In this document: piece by piece, positions 33,107 through 45,113 of the stretch
How positions within the stretch are numbered: position 1 is the first letter of the stretch
How the letters are laid out: each line of letters opens with the position of its first letter
NCBI GenBank assembly: GCA_003439945.1
Contig: QVRM01004776.1
Span: 1 to 64,000 of the forward strand
Length of the DNA: 64,000 nt
From: Dermanyssus gallinae
Taxonomy: Eukaryota; Arthropoda; Arachnida; Mesostigmata; Dermanyssidae
Reading direction: 5' to 3'
Made by a program: the position numbers and the translations under genes
The notes under the pieces: model-generated
What the model was told of the DNA's origin: nothing
Database searches by the model: none
The model's input: the letters and a program-made list of their open reading frames with translations, nothing else

Positions 33107-35008
33107 CCGTGGTGGGAATCCTACGCTACGAGGTAGTATCGGTGGAAGACGCCATTCATGGTCGGTGCTCTGCGTATTCCTGAAACTGAAAAGTGGTGAA
33201 GGTGATGATGATGCTGTTACTGCGCTGGGGTACCACGTGCTGCGTGGGGGTGGCTGCGTATTTATCAATACTGCTTTTATCCTAATTACCTCATTACCCA
33301 ATCTGAATCCGAAGTCAATCCGAAGGTCGAAAACGAACGTACATCGATCGGTGTGAGCAGACGGCCGGGCAGTGCAGTAAGCTAAGGTCTATCTATGTTT
33401 CTGTTTGTCTCTTTGTTTGTCGGTCAGCAGCCGCCTGTCTGGTTTGGTCTGTCTAGTCTGTTTGCTGCTGCTTGCGAGTAGGTAGGTGTCTGTGCCAATA
33501 CTGTAGGCGACAGCACTGCCTTTATCCGTTCGTTAGTTGTCCCTCTTCGACATGTTGATTCACAATTGATCCAACGATCGATGGTCGTGGCCTTTCTGGC
33601 GGCTTCTCGAGCGCTATCTTGAGAGCATCTAGACGATGACGGTGTTGTTGTTGTTGTTGTTGTTGTTGTTGCTGCTGATATTGCTTTTACTGCCGCTGCT
33701 TGTGGAGGTGCAGCGGCTGCGGCAGCAGCAGCCATCGGTCGCTGACCCGCTTCGTTGGCCGAAGCGGCAAGCAACGGAGTTTGGTGCTGCGAGTGAGGTT
33801 GACTGAGAAGAAGAAGAGGAACTCACTAAGAACTTCGGCGACTACGGCCACAGCAACAGCGACAACAGGCACACAGGAATCGTCAGGGCAGCAAGGCAGG
33901 CCGCGATCCCCCATCGGGGGTGCTGTTCTCCCCCTTCCTCCCCCCCCCCCCATACTTTCCTTCCCACGTCTTCAACGGGCGGAGGGGGGTCGCGTTCAGG
34001 AGAGGCACGCAGGTAAAGCAAGAGAACAAGAGAACGACGCCAGGGAGAAATAGGCACATAGCCTCCGTACATAAACAAGGAGCCAGCAAAAGACCCAGAG
34101 ACCTCCTCAAGACCGCCGTGGGGTAATCGCCGTACAGCGATGCTGTGGCTGCTGCTGCTCTACGAAGTCGGTGTCGAGCCGAACAAACAAAGACAGGACA
34201 AATGGCAAGGACCTAACCAAACCGGACAGCGGCGGCGGTAGCGATGGCCTGAGGAGGAGCCGAGGCCTCCTTTTCTGGCCTTACCTGTCTCTGCCGAATG
34301 CCGTGTTCTCTCTATCACTCTTTCGCTCTCTCGGCTGAACGGCAAGACAACAAATAATGACGTTTAGTATTAATATGAACCATCCATTTAGTATATATTC
34401 CATTTGAGTGAAATAATATGATTGATTGATTGACTGACTAACTGACTGAACGCCGTATTGCACAGTGTGTGTGTGTGTGTTGGTTTTGTTGTTGTGGATC
34501 GTAGGAAGTGTTGTTGTTTTTGTTGTCGCTATTTTTTTTACCTTTCCGACCATCACCAACGACAGCAGTAAAAACGACAACAACAACAACAACAACAGCA
34601 ATGGGGAAGGTTCCACAATGGCAGTCGCCGTATTCCTCCAGGCATCGCTGGCAGGCTAAGGCTCATTCATGGTCGACGAATCAGTTCACCGTTAATATCG
34701 CACGGTGGCCTGATCCGGCCAGCGTGCAACAGCAGTGACGACGATCCGTTCATCTACGCTGTTGTCCCGCTAGACGTTCATTTAACTACCTGGCGCCGAC
34801 GTCATCGGCGGCGTCATCACCATCGGACAAGTGGACTTAAGCGTCACCTGCCTAGGACTACGAATACTACGACCCTACAGCTACAAAAACCGTCGACAAC
34901 AGCAATGACGACTCAAAGCTACTAGAAGCGTGGAATAACAGTGCAATGCTACTTAGCTCTGCGTCGCGCAGAACTAACAGCTAAGACTAGGCCCAAACTT
35001 TGTATTAC
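33107..35008. other. Non-coding sequence with GTT, polyC and CAA tracts
   Basis: GTT array at 33641-33671, a C-rich run at 33930-33951 (CCCCC TTCCT then twelve C), a GGAGGGGGG patch near 33980, GATT/GACT tetranucleotides near 34420-34448, GTGTGT at 34465-34480 and CAACAA at 34576-34600. ORFs here are overlapping shadows. Confidence 0.55.
33930..33951 (-). other. C-rich tract, G-rich on the minus strand
   Basis: Runs of 5, 2 and 12 C bases separated by TT and T. The minus strand has long G runs with quadruplex potential, helped by further C/G runs nearby at 33908-33920. Confidence 0.5.
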
Positions 35009-35047
<39 letters not shown>

Positions 35048-35051
35048 ATAA
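35009..35051. repeat. (TA)n microsatellite with one interruption
   Basis: Two TA blocks split by TTTA near 35031. Confidence 0.95.
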
Positions 35052-35260
35052 TCTTGCAGCGATATTAGTCAGTTTCCCGCATAATATAAAGGCTTCATCT
35101 GAAATTTAAAAAATAATCCACTTAATCCTTTGTAAGTAGTTTCTTACAGCTCATCAAAATGCCCACTGCTGATCTAGTTGATGGGACAAAACGAACTTTT
35201 ATTAGAAGAAAACTAATTATTGCCACGAACTATACTTTAGAAAAAAAAATTGAAAAAATG

Positions 35261-35556
35261 TGGCGGCGTGGTCTAGGGGACTAGTGCGCTAGTCATGGTT
35301 GTCATCTATTGGGGTGTCGCCGCTTCGATCCCTGTTGTTGATCGAATTTTCTCTGAACGATGCTTATTGAGAATAGGTGATAAACCATACCGCTGAGAGT
35401 CAGCGCTCATGTTGGCACAAGGACTGTTGGGCAAACCCTAGATATCTTAACATGTCCGGCCCTCGGTGCATTGAAGATATACTCAGGTTAAGTTCCAAGC
35501 CCGTAGGGGACGTAGGATAGTCTAGAATTAAAAACAACCTGCTTAAAAAGGTTTTA
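35261..35556 (+). mobile_element. SINE family 1, copy 2
   Basis: It aligns with copy 1 over its whole length, by eye around 85% identical: TGGCGGCGTGGTCTAGGGG start, GTGCGCTAGTCATGGTTGTC, GCTTCGATCC (degenerate box B), ACAAGGACTGTTGGG, GTGCATTGAAGATATAC, GTTCCAAGCCCGTAG, GAATTAAAA, CTTAAAAAGG. The left flank is A-rich (GAAAAAATG) and the right end runs within about 15 bp into a 66-bp TA microsatellite at 35571. No clear target-site duplication remains. It appears older than copy 1 but younger than the copy at 28340. Confidence 0.85.
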
Positions 35557-35566
35557 ATTCTATACA

Positions 35567-35570
<4 letters not shown>

Positions 35571-35636
<66 letters not shown>
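35571..35636. repeat. (TA)n microsatellite adjoining a SINE 3' end
   Basis: About 66 bp of TA starting just after the TTAAAAAGGTTTTAATTC end of SINE copy 2. Confidence 0.97.
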
Positions 35637-35639
<3 letters not shown>

Positions 35640-37528
35640 TACAGGCACGCCCAATGTGTTGGCCGCCGTCGCTATCACCACCACCACCTAACTTCCTCGA
35701 TCTCACAGAGACATGCAGGAAGGGACAAGAGACAGAGCGGTCGGTAGCTCCATGTCAATGAGCCTCTCAATCGCTCCATCTGTGTGTGCACTGATGTCAC
35801 TGGTGTCTGTTCTGTCCCAGCGTACTGTTTTTAGGTTCAGGTTATCGCAGGTAGGCCTCGAGAGATGCTGCAAGTGAGTCTTGTATAGGCCATCATGCCA
35901 AAGCATTGTTGCGCTGCTGTTGTTGTTGTTGTTGTGGTGGTTACCCATGGTCTGGCCGCGACCGCCGCCCTCACCACTGTTCCTACACAGCTACTCCATA
36001 TGCCGCTACTCCGAACCTGTCCAGGTCGTTTTCTGAATGAAGCTTGTACTACTACAAGTACCAGTACTCTTAGTACGGCTGCTACTACGATGAGTACTGT
36101 TACCGTTTCTCCAGCTTCTGCCAGAGAGACGATGTTGTTCGTTCTCGCAGTGTTCGATTAGCGACTAACCATTAACTACCACACCGCTGTTGCTGCCGCT
36201 GCTGTTGTCCAAGTGACCCCCGACACTACGGCCAAATTCGAAAGCCAAAGGGGGGGAAGGGAGCTTTCATTCAGCTGGCCAGATAGGAAGCAATCCAACG
36301 AGTATATCCGCGTTGGATGCTCGGACAGATGGACGGACGGACGAACGATCCACCCGCCAGAAAGATTGAGGCTAGCCAAGTGCTAGCAAAGTGTGCATCG
36401 ACAACAACGGCAGAACCAGCATTAACAACAACAGCAGCAGAATCAGCCAAAACAACAACAACAGCAAAAATATGTTTGCAACGTCTTCTGCTTCATTTAG
36501 GTGGTAGCGCGGAAGAGCAGCAAAACCAAGAAGCGTATATGCTCATTGAAACAGCACGAAAGTATCAGAGAGCGTGTATTTGAAGTTGTGTGTGCATATG
36601 AAAGCCAGACACAGGAAGGGAGGTAGGGAGGGAGCTGAGAACAGAGACTTACTTCACTTCGACGTCTAGCCAGCATAGTCGTCGTCGTCACCGGCGAAGT
36701 GCAGGAGACGAAGGAGGTCAGAGACCTTTGGAGGCCCACGCGACGGCATCTGCCGTCGTGTGAGTATAGTGTACCAGGTTAGAGCGAACCTCAACAACAA
36801 AATCTCGATGAAGACTCGATGGCGATGGATGAGGTCCACTTCGTCCATCTGCTTCCATCTGGCCGTCGAGCCAGAACAAACTCGCAGCAGCGAATCTATC
36901 GTCTAACGGCGTCGTCATCACTGCTTCGGTTAGCTAGCTAGATTCGGGCGTCGTGGCCGGCGTTGCCTGCTGCTAGACGTTCCCGACGACCTCCTTCACC
37001 CCACCCACCCCCCACCGACGAAAAGCCGGGCTGGACTCTCTTCGTCTGTGGCGAGTTTAACCAGACCCTCCAGTTCATCTCTGTCGGTTCTGCTGTCTGT
37101 CTGTATGCCTGCCTGCCTCTTGATACGCGCAGGAGATTAAGCACACTCTTTCTAACCCCAACGAACACTACTACTACAACAACTACTACTACTACTACCG
37201 CTACTACAGGTACTACTCGGTGCACCACAATCACCATCTCCGCCTTTAGTGCCTACGAGACGACAGTAGACCCACTGCAGCAACTCAGTCTCGCCCGCCG
37301 AACGCAGAGGTCATAGACCTTGCAAAGGACCTCCTGAAGTAAGGGTTAGAGTGAGACTTTTCTCGGCAGGACATCCTGGTGCAGCGGGCAGTGGAGGTTG
37401 CGCGGGGAGGTCGTGGGGTGGAGAAGGCCAGTGGGGACAGTTCACCAGTGATGTCGTTGCACTCTGCTTGCTGTTGTTGTTGTTCTTGTTGCCGCTGCGC
37501 CCTCAGTCTGCTGTGCATGTCTGGATGT
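35637..37528. other. Non-coding sequence
   Basis: GTT run at 35919-35935, GTACTA/AGTAC-rich sequence at 36045-36095, CAA/CAG runs at 36395-36470, TAC run at 37165-37200 and GTT/TTC near 37470-37490. ORFs up to about 117 codons overlap on both strands without motifs. Confidence 0.5.
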
Positions 37529-38221
37529 CTATGCATGTTTGTGTATGCGTGGGTACACGCCGCGATTGTGCACATGTATATGAGAGAGCGGGCTAGCATG
37601 TGTACAATGGGTAAATGCGTACGAGAGAGAGAGAGGTGCGTCTGTCCCGGTCGGCTTTCGTATGTGATTGCGCGACGAGGTGCTGCATCTTGCGGACAAT
37701 GCAAGCTGCCTCTCAGAGATCAAGAAAGGTCTCGAGCGGGAAAGAGACAGATAAAGAGCACGAGAGTGGGATAGAGAGGGAGACAGGGGGGGGGGAGAAA
37801 AATACAGGAATGGAGAGATATAAGGAGAGTTGGATGGATAAATGAGAAGGGTGTCTGCCGTGTCAGAAACAAGCCGGCAAAGGCTACTAGTCGTGCCGAT
37901 CTGCTGCCGGTGCTCATGTGTATCTGTGTGCGAGTGTTTTGGTATGTATGCTGTGTGAAGGAGAGATAGATTCACTGGCAGATTCAGAGGCGAGAGCAGC
38001 CGAGAGTAGAGAGACGGGAGCCTCTCGAAACATGTGCGGAGGCGAGGTGGTATTGATTCTGGTGGTGACGTAGCTTCTGTTGCTGCTGCTGCTGCGGCTG
38101 CAGCTCTTCCTCCTTCTTCAACCTTCTTCTTCTGCTGGTGATGGTGATGCTGAAGTTCATGCACCTTGTCGACTCCCATTTTTTCGACGGTTTGATGCGC
38201 GGTCCGTGTCTGATCGTACAT
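37529..38221 (-). CDS. ORF of 230 codons with a protein-like N-terminal third, unknown
   Basis: From the ATG at 38221 it reads MYDQTRTAHQTVEKMGVDKV, then a His/Gln/Lys stretch (QHHHHQQKKKVEEGG), an Ala run and EATSPPESIPPRLRTCFERL. The first 70 residues look like a real nuclear or cytoplasmic low-complexity protein. The remaining part is rich in Ser, Leu and His from CT/CA-rich DNA and looks like UTR or chance open frame. Another frame gives a Gln run over the same Ala tract (37984-38376), so the repeat could be read either way. No domain, transmembrane segment or splice signal was identified. Confidence 0.25.
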   Translation of the reverse strand: MYDQTRTAHQTVEKMGVDKVHELQHHHHQQKKKVEEGGRAAAAAAAATEATSPPESIPPRLRTCFERLPSLYSRLLSPLNLPVNLSLLHTAYIPKHSHTDTHEHRQQIGTTSSLCRLVSDTADTLLIYPSNSPYISPFLYFSPPPLSPSLSHSRALYLSLSRSRPFLISERQLALSARCSTSSRNHIRKPTGTDAPLSLSYAFTHCTHASPLSHIHVHNRGVYPRIHKHA

Positions 38222-39981
38222 ACGCAGGGAACGGAGACAGCGGGTAGACAAGTCTGCGTCGCACCCGCCACTGTCGTCATCGCTGTTGCTTTCGTTGTTG
38301 TTGTTGCTGTTGTTGTTGTCGTTGCCGTCGTTGTTGCTGTTGTCGCCGTCTTGGACGCATGGACAGCGATTGACAATGAATGGTTGTGGGAAGAACGCTA
38401 GAGAGACGCGCTGAGAGCACTGGTAATAGCAGCAACAGCAGCCGCATCGGCAATAGCAGCGCGCTGGGGTTAACTGACCGACTTCTGCGGACTAACTAAC
38501 TCGTTCGTTCGGTGACCCCCGGCCTCCGTCCGATCCGGCTGAGGGTCAACGCAGAGCAGTGCTGCTATTGCTACTGCCGGAACGGGCAGCACTGCTGTGC
38601 TGCCTACCCACCCATCGTGATAGCATCGAACTTGCGCAGACCAGGTAGCTAACGCGTGTAACTTCGTCTCGGACTAGACGGAAGTTCGAAACGTTCATTC
38701 GAATGCGCCTAACAATAACAACAACAACATTAACAACAACAAGGGAACGAGAAAGCAAAGAAGATAGGGCGACGACGAACACTTCGAAGACACGCCAACG
38801 AAGAAAAATAAGAAGACGAAAAAGGTCCTCCCAATGAATGCAACGTTAGATGAGATGTGTATGTGTGTGTCTGGACATTCAATGCACTTAGTATGAGCGC
38901 AACGACTTCACAATCGAGCAGTATTTCGCAGTTTCCCGCGACGTGTTTCTGGCGGTGCCCGCTGGTGGGCCACACAACTGAGTGGTCCATCCACAACACA
39001 GCGTGGCTGGATGAGGTCGATAGGTGGATGGATAGGTGATGGCCAGTCCCAATCGGCGACCATCGTCGATGAGACGTCTTCGTAACCCTCGCGTAAGCGC
39101 GTCTTCGCTATTCGTCACTATTGTTTGACGAGCAGCACCGACCGCGCGCCGTCTAACCGAGGAGAGAAACGTAAATGGTTGCCACGCCGACCAGCCGGAT
39201 TCACTATGCTATCAGCTAGCCGGAACAGGTAGAAAGAAAGGCATGTGCACGACGCATACCTTCCTATTTACGGTGTGAACTTGAACTCTGTGCTGGTTGA
39301 TCGTCTGTCTAACAGCCTGTTTGACTGACTGACTGACTGGGTGACAGAGGACAACGCCGTAACGCCTACGGCCGGGCGGGCTGCTACGATCTAGCACGTA
39401 GAAGGCAGGCCTACAACATGCAGAAGGCAGCAAGGAGTAAACAGCAGCAGCAGCAGTAGCAAGAACAGTAGTAGCACAGCAAGAGTTTTAGGTAGAGGAG
39501 CGAGTGGGCTCTGTGGTAGATAGGAACGTGGTCGCCTGGTGTGAGCCGACAGCCCCTAAACACATAGGATGATGCGGCTGCGCCAGTGTCTGCCAATGGG
39601 ACCACCAGCAATCCACTAGCAGAGCAGTGGTAGTGGTAATAGTATTAAGCGGAGAGTCCACCAGTCTGCTGCTGGTCGAGATGGCGCCAATTCAATTCTC
39701 GGACGAAGATGGCGGGCGGCGGCGGCGGCGGCGACAACAACAACAACAACAACGACGACGACGAAGTTAGGCCTAGTGCCAACACAGCGAATAAATAAGT
39801 AATAGTTAAGCACATACGTGAACGCATACACACAAACACGCGGACCGACCCGCACAACAAACACCGCCTCACAATGTGAGAACGGAAATTGTCCGTCTCG
39901 TCTCGCCGAGGCGCGGAGAACTTGGCGCGCCGCGCGTCGCTGACGAGGAGTTTGGCAGGAAAGAGGTCATGTAGAGCAAAC
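38222..39981. other. Non-coding sequence with a CpG-rich right end
   Basis: GTT/GTC runs at 38295-38345 (shadow ORFs), CAA near 38710-38740, GACT repeats near 39320, CAG near 39443, GGC/GCG at 39713-39730 and AAC/ACG at 39734-39762. The segment 39895-39960 is CpG-rich (CGCCGAGGCGCGG, GGCGCGCCGCGCG) and lies just upstream of the ORF at 39982. Confidence 0.5.
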
Positions 39982-40365
39982 ATGATGATCATGGTCCTGG
40001 CTAGTACGCAGGGCCAGACGACGGAACGGGGTAGCCGGCGTGAAGATGACGACGCCTTCGCTTCGAGCATCGACAAGCCGTTGTCGTCTAAGCTAAGACG
40101 CCGGCGCAGTCCCCTTGCAGAAGATACTCGAGTGTCTTCTCAGCAAGTAGAAGAACGACAGAAGGTGCTCATGGTGATGCTAGTGGTGGTGTCAATGATT
40201 GACGCATTGATTGGTAGGCCTGTTGTTGTTATATTTGAAGGTGATTCTGTTGTTATTGTTGAAGGTGATGCTGTTGTTATTGTTGTTATTGACGTTAGTG
40301 ACGATGATGGTAATGATGATGATGATATTGTTCCTGTCGTTATAAGTAAGCTGCTGGATGAGTAG
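39982..40365 (+). CDS. ORF of 127 codons, charged then hydrophobic then acidic, unknown
   Basis: The first in-frame ATG (39982, MMIMVLASTQ) follows a CpG-rich segment. The frame is also open upstream to about 39889. It reads charged sequence (RREDDDAFASSIDKPLSSKL, RRRRSPLAEDTRVSSQQVEE), then a hydrophobic stretch (KVLMVMLVVVSMIDALIG), then a twofold repeat EGDSVVIV/EGDAVVIV and an acidic end (DVSDDDGNDDDD, VISKLLDE). The last third comes from GTT/GAT repeats. The minus strand is also open across much of it (39645-40076), so only one, or neither, can be real. Confidence 0.2.
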   Translation: MMIMVLASTQGQTTERGSRREDDDAFASSIDKPLSSKLRRRRSPLAEDTRVSSQQVEERQKVLMVMLVVVSMIDALIGRPVVVIFEGDSVVIVEGDAVVIVVIDVSDDDGNDDDDIVPVVISKLLDE

Positions 40366-41007
40366 ATGGCGGGCTGCGGACGTTATACATTTTATATATA
40401 CAGAAGTAAACAATAATACTCAAGTCAAAAATTGCGTCAATCATTGTAGGCTAAACATACACGCCTCTGACAGAACCCGCGTGCGAGACGCTGGCTCTAC
40501 TCACAGCACAACGCGCAAAACTGGCGAAACATGCACCAAACTTGCACCATAAGGCCGACGCACCGTCGATTGCTGAACACACACACACACATCTCGTATT
40601 CGTAAGCACTGATGAACTAACGAACTAATGAACACAAACTTGCTTTCGATTCGTTGCTGGACATTACTGCCTGCTGCGAGCTGAGCCTGTCGAGTCTCAT
40701 TCGTTTCATTTCGATTGTTGTTTGTCTGTTGGTTGACGATTTGATTGAACTGATTACGTATGGCTCTACTCGTGGCAGCTGGTTACACAGCCTTAATACA
40801 GCATGTTTCCTCGCTCGTGTCCTCCGACCGCCGGCTCCAATCGGAACGTTGATCAGCATTCTCAAGGCTGATTGATATGAGCGATATGGACAAGAAGAAG
40901 AAGAAGAAGAAGGAGAAGAGAGGGTGCGCACACGTCTGCAAGGCTAAACGGTGTATGTACGTGCATATCTCGTATCGCTGTAACACCGATACAGACACGT
41001 ATATAGA

Positions 41008-41011
<4 letters not shown>
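40366..41011. other. Non-coding sequence
   Basis: Mixed composition, short AC run near 40580 and AAG repeats at 40892-40915. No gene supported. Confidence 0.45.

Positions 41012-41072
<61 letters not shown>
41012..41072. repeat. (TA)n microsatellite
   Basis: About 60 bp of TA. Confidence 0.97.
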
Positions 41073-41075
<3 letters not shown>

Positions 41076-41504
41076 GACAGAAGATGCACCTAATAAGATA
41101 CGCGCGGTACATTCCGTTGTGGCCGTTCTTCTGCAGGGCTGGACGGCGGCGCGCCAGAGTTAAGACGACGCCTAAACCTACTTAAATCGACGCGACATCA
41201 GGGATTAGCCGGGCCGAATGCCGGTATGCCGTCGGGCTATAATTTAATATGTTGGACTATTGCGATTACTTAGCTACGCAGGGACGGACAGAGGGAGCGG
41301 GCCAGCCAGCCAGGCAGACGCTTCTTCAGTCAGCCAACACCAACCACATCACGGTTTCTGGCCCCCTATTAAACCTACACAAACATGTCGCAGACCACAT
41401 TTGAATACCAGTGCAGAATACCAATAGTTGGTAATTACAACTAGCACGGAACGCAAATCAGAATCGAATGGGTAGAAGTGCACGGCATGAATTACCCATA
41501 ACTT

Positions 41505-41531
<27 letters not shown>
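41505..41531. repeat. (TA)n microsatellite adjoining a tRNA-like segment
   Basis: About 27 bp of TA that ends about 13 bp before the tRNA-like unit starting at 41544. Confidence 0.93.
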
Positions 41532-41535
<4 letters not shown>

Positions 41536-41543
41536 TACTGCAA

Positions 41544-41682
41544 CTCTGACACCATGGGTCGTGGGTTCGGACCCGGCGCGACTTTATTAGCAATATTTTT
41601 AAGATTTGCAGATAAAGTTTTATCTGTTGTCCCGGGGCTGGGACCGAACCGATGACTCCTAGCGTCAGGTCTCCATGTAGCT
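41544..41682. mobile_element. Two tRNA-like segments in inverted orientation around a short palindrome
   Basis: On the plus strand 41544-41582 reads like the 3' half of a tRNA (CTCTGAC ... GGGTCGTGGGTTCGGACCC), with a box-B-like GGTTCGGACCC. On the minus strand 41682-41627 reads ACCTGACGC ... GGAGTCATCGGTTCGGTCCC, an alignable relative of the first, including a TGAC/GTCA anticodon-like stem. Between them lies the perfect palindrome CAGATAAA-GT-TTTATCTG (41609-41626). The parts look like two heads of one short retroelement family inserted face to face, or a palindromic element. Neither segment has a full cloverleaf, so no functional tRNA is called. Confidence 0.5.
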
Positions 41683-44600
41683 ACTAGTAATCGAAAATTG
41701 GCACCTAGTGCTCTAGTGTTCTATATATAATACGTTTGGATTCCATGCACAAGACAACCGGCCAGGTTACACGATTAGACGGACGATGACGCGATGGCAT
41801 TAGCCCGATCCCACACGCGTGAGCCCTGGCCATAGACTGTAGTACGGTTACTGAGACTCTAGCATTCACAACGTCATTACAACGTCATCTCAGAGAACAG
41901 GCTAAGCTTAGGAAGTAGGCGAGCTTACAAGATTCCGGCCTACACGTTTTCGTTTGAGACCCGGACGGAGAACCACAAGCCGTTTGCAAGGGGAACGATA
42001 TTGTGGTCCTAGGCAACTTGAGGAAGCGATACAGGGGAAGACTTCACTAGTCTGTGCGAAGCTTGTCGACGAAATGCGATTGATGTGGGATTAAAATGCA
42101 TTTGATTGATCTGCTATATATGGTCCTTAATGCTGTCTTAATTGTTGCTAATGTTGTATGTCTGTTCATTGCCGGGGCTCATTAGTGGCTGGCGCGAATC
42201 TCTAGTATAGGTGACCACTTCTCGGCGACCACTTTCGGGACGAGTGTGTACGGGTGCGTGAATATGAGGTTCAATGTAGCGGTTCCGGTAGTGCCGTTCT
42301 TGCTGTTGTTGTTGTTGTTGTTGTTGCTGCTGCTGCTGCTTGTACTTCAACTTATCGTTGCCAGAACAAGTTTGTCGTTGGGATCGAAGTCGCCTGCCGC
42401 TATCGAAGCTGGTAGCTTCTGGCGTTAAGCCTGCAGTTGGTCTGCAGCACCGTGTTCCCACCTCTGCTCTTAATCGTCCTCCGTCCGGCGCTGTCGTCGT
42501 GATCCAGATGCCGAAGGCTGAATCATCAAGCCTGAAGGCATGATGAGTTTACTTGGCGGCCGCCTTTGGGCGGAAGTCACCAACTACTACACTACCTCCG
42601 CTAATGATAAATAACGTACGCACTCTCTCAGCAGATTCTCTCAGCAGTCAGCGGTCAGTCAGTGAGCTTTAACTACCAACAGGCATACATATGTATATAC
42701 TTAAAGATGCATGTATGTGTGTGTGTGTGAGTGTGTATCTAAAGATATGCATTGTTTCAAAATATATCGAAATTAACCAGTAGTCTATCGGACAAACCAT
42801 CTCGGCTGGTAGCTAACTATGTGTACAGGAGACGCTTGATTATTTCTGGTACTGCTTCTGCTGCTGGCGCCGCCTGTACACCTGCATCTGTAATCATAAT
42901 GACGACGACGACAGCGATGATGATGAAGATGGTGGTGATCATGGTGATGGTAATGATGATGATGATGCTGATGATGATAGCAGCGGTGGTGATGGTGATG
43001 ATAATGGTAATCCGTATTCACAGAGCAACAACGAGCAAGTAGCTCAGACGATGTAATTAACAGCGAAATCAGCTGGACCATCCAAATGTTTTTACGCTAA
43101 GCGGTGCGCTCGGTCTTTGCTTTCCGTCCCCTTCCTCTTTCTCTCTCTCACACATATACTCACTCTCTCTCTCTCTCTCCATATTCCTTTGTCTCGCATT
43201 ATAGCTGCCTGTCTTACGGTACCTTGCTAATACGTTGTCTTTCTCGTCGTCGTTGTTGTTGTTGTGGTGGTAGATTCCTCAATCGAGTGTTGCCATAATT
43301 ATAATTATCATCATCGTCGACACAGTTGCTGTTGTTGTTGTTGTTGTTGTCGTCGTCGACGTTGTTTTCGATGTTGCCATCGTTACATAACAGTCGCGGC
43401 GATAAACTCGAAACTCCCGTAGAGTTGACCAACGCCCAACAAATATTAACTACCTTCCTTTCTTTCTCGCCAAGAAACTCTCTCTCTCGTGCTCTCCCTT
43501 TAGCCGTTACCGTAACTAATATACAATAACTACCACTACTACCACTATCACTAATACAGCCACGTTTAACTACAGTTACTACGATTAGTTCTAGTACAAC
43601 GTCCACCGTTAAGACTAGCAACCACCACTCTAGTTCGTAAACAAATGACCCACGTCCGACGCCCACTAAGTGAGAACCCCCAAACCCCCGAGGCGGCTGC
43701 GTCTGTGTTGTAATGAACAACAGTCTCGTTTCGTAGTCGTGGCGGCGGCGGCGGTGGCGGATGTAGCGACGGTTTGAACAATCATTTTTCTCGCTCACGA
43801 CTTTTCGTCTTGTTCCGTTGGACGTCTAGTGAATGAATGAATGAATGAGTGAATGAATGGTGTTCGTTGGTTCGTTTCGCGCCAAGATTTCGCACTCGGC
43901 TTCGGCAGACTTCGGTCGCTGCTCGCTCCATCTCTCGTCGTGTTTTGCTAAGTCCTCTGTGTCAGGCATTGATCACGGCGACGCGGGCAGCGGGCCTGCT
44001 GCTACGAGATTGGTATTGATCGCCACTTGATGCACAGGCGAACACTGAGAACTATACTGATTCGTTATCAACAACAACAACAACAATAGAAACAGCAACA
44101 ACAAAAATAGCACCCGCGACAACAACAACAACAACAACAAAAGCAGCAGCCAGAGTTTCAGCTAAGGTGGTTAATAACGACAGAAATGAAGACGATAACA
44201 TTAGCCACAACAACGAGAATAACAGCGATTCAGCGGTACAAAAGAAATGCAACAATAACTGGCCGCGGCAGCACAGCAATCAACAACCGCAACAATTGCA
44301 ATAACAGTAACGACAACAACAGCTAAAACAATTATGACGACAATCACAAGAATAGCAACAACAAACACAACAACAACAACAACAACAACAACAAGTGTAG
44401 CGGAAGCAGCAACGACAACAACACCTGCGACGTGATGATGACGATAGGGTGGATTGACTGTTGGATTTGACCGGCCAGCGATAGACCCCCGAAGACACGT
44501 CTAGTTTTTTTCTGTGTGCGCACTGTGTCGAATGTCAAACACTCGCTGTTGAACGATCTTTTTTTCTAGTTGGCACGGGACCTAAGCGTCGTCATGCTAT

Positions 44601-45074
44601 TCATTCGTCAGTTTACGGCATTGCCTGCGCTGATTGTTGTTATTGCTGGTATTGTTGTTAGCCTCGCCGTCAATGATCAACATCGAGCCCGAACCGAGCA
44701 ACAACGACAATAACAAGAGCAACCACAATAACAACAAAAGCCACGACAACAACAACAACAACAACAACAACGACGACGACGACGACGACACCCATAGTGA
44801 CGAACTAATGGGTGAACGACGAACGAAAATCGTTCCGTTGTTGCGAGCAGTCGAAAGCGATCCGCCGACTCTGCCGCATTCAAGCAGCCAACATACTCGC
44901 GCTAGGCCTCGCGGTGGTTAACCTTGCGTGTATTGCCTTGCGTATTCAGCAGGCGAGCTTTGGCAGCAGCAGCCGCAGCGGCATACGACCTGTTACTGTC
45001 ACTGCTATGTTGTTCTTTATACATACTCGTATGTTTCAACAAAGGACGGCTATGTTTCTTTACACACGCACCCA

Positions 45075-45077
<3 letters not shown>
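41683..45077. other. Non-coding sequence with CAA/GTT, GAT and TGAA tracts
   Basis: Unique sequence to about 42280, then TTG/CTG array at 42304-42340, GTGTGT at 42717-42736, GATGAT at 42915-43000, CT runs near 43138-43176, GTT/GTC at 43245-43360, (TGAA)n at 43829-43860, CAA at 44068-44155 and 44360-44395, and AAC then GAC at 44745-44790. Long ORFs here are repeat products. The 253-codon frame 44812-45573 is discussed among rejected items. Confidence 0.55.

Positions 45078-45110
<33 letters not shown>
45078..45110. repeat. (TA)n microsatellite
   Basis: About 33 bp of TA, read as Tyr-Ile inside the long open frame that crosses it. Confidence 0.95.

Positions 45111-45113
<3 letters not shown>

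Noticed and set aside
41198..41230. GCCGGGCCGAATGCCGG considered as another copy of the conserved SINE block
   Set aside because: Only a short GAATGCCGG match; the neighbouring parts of the block are absent.
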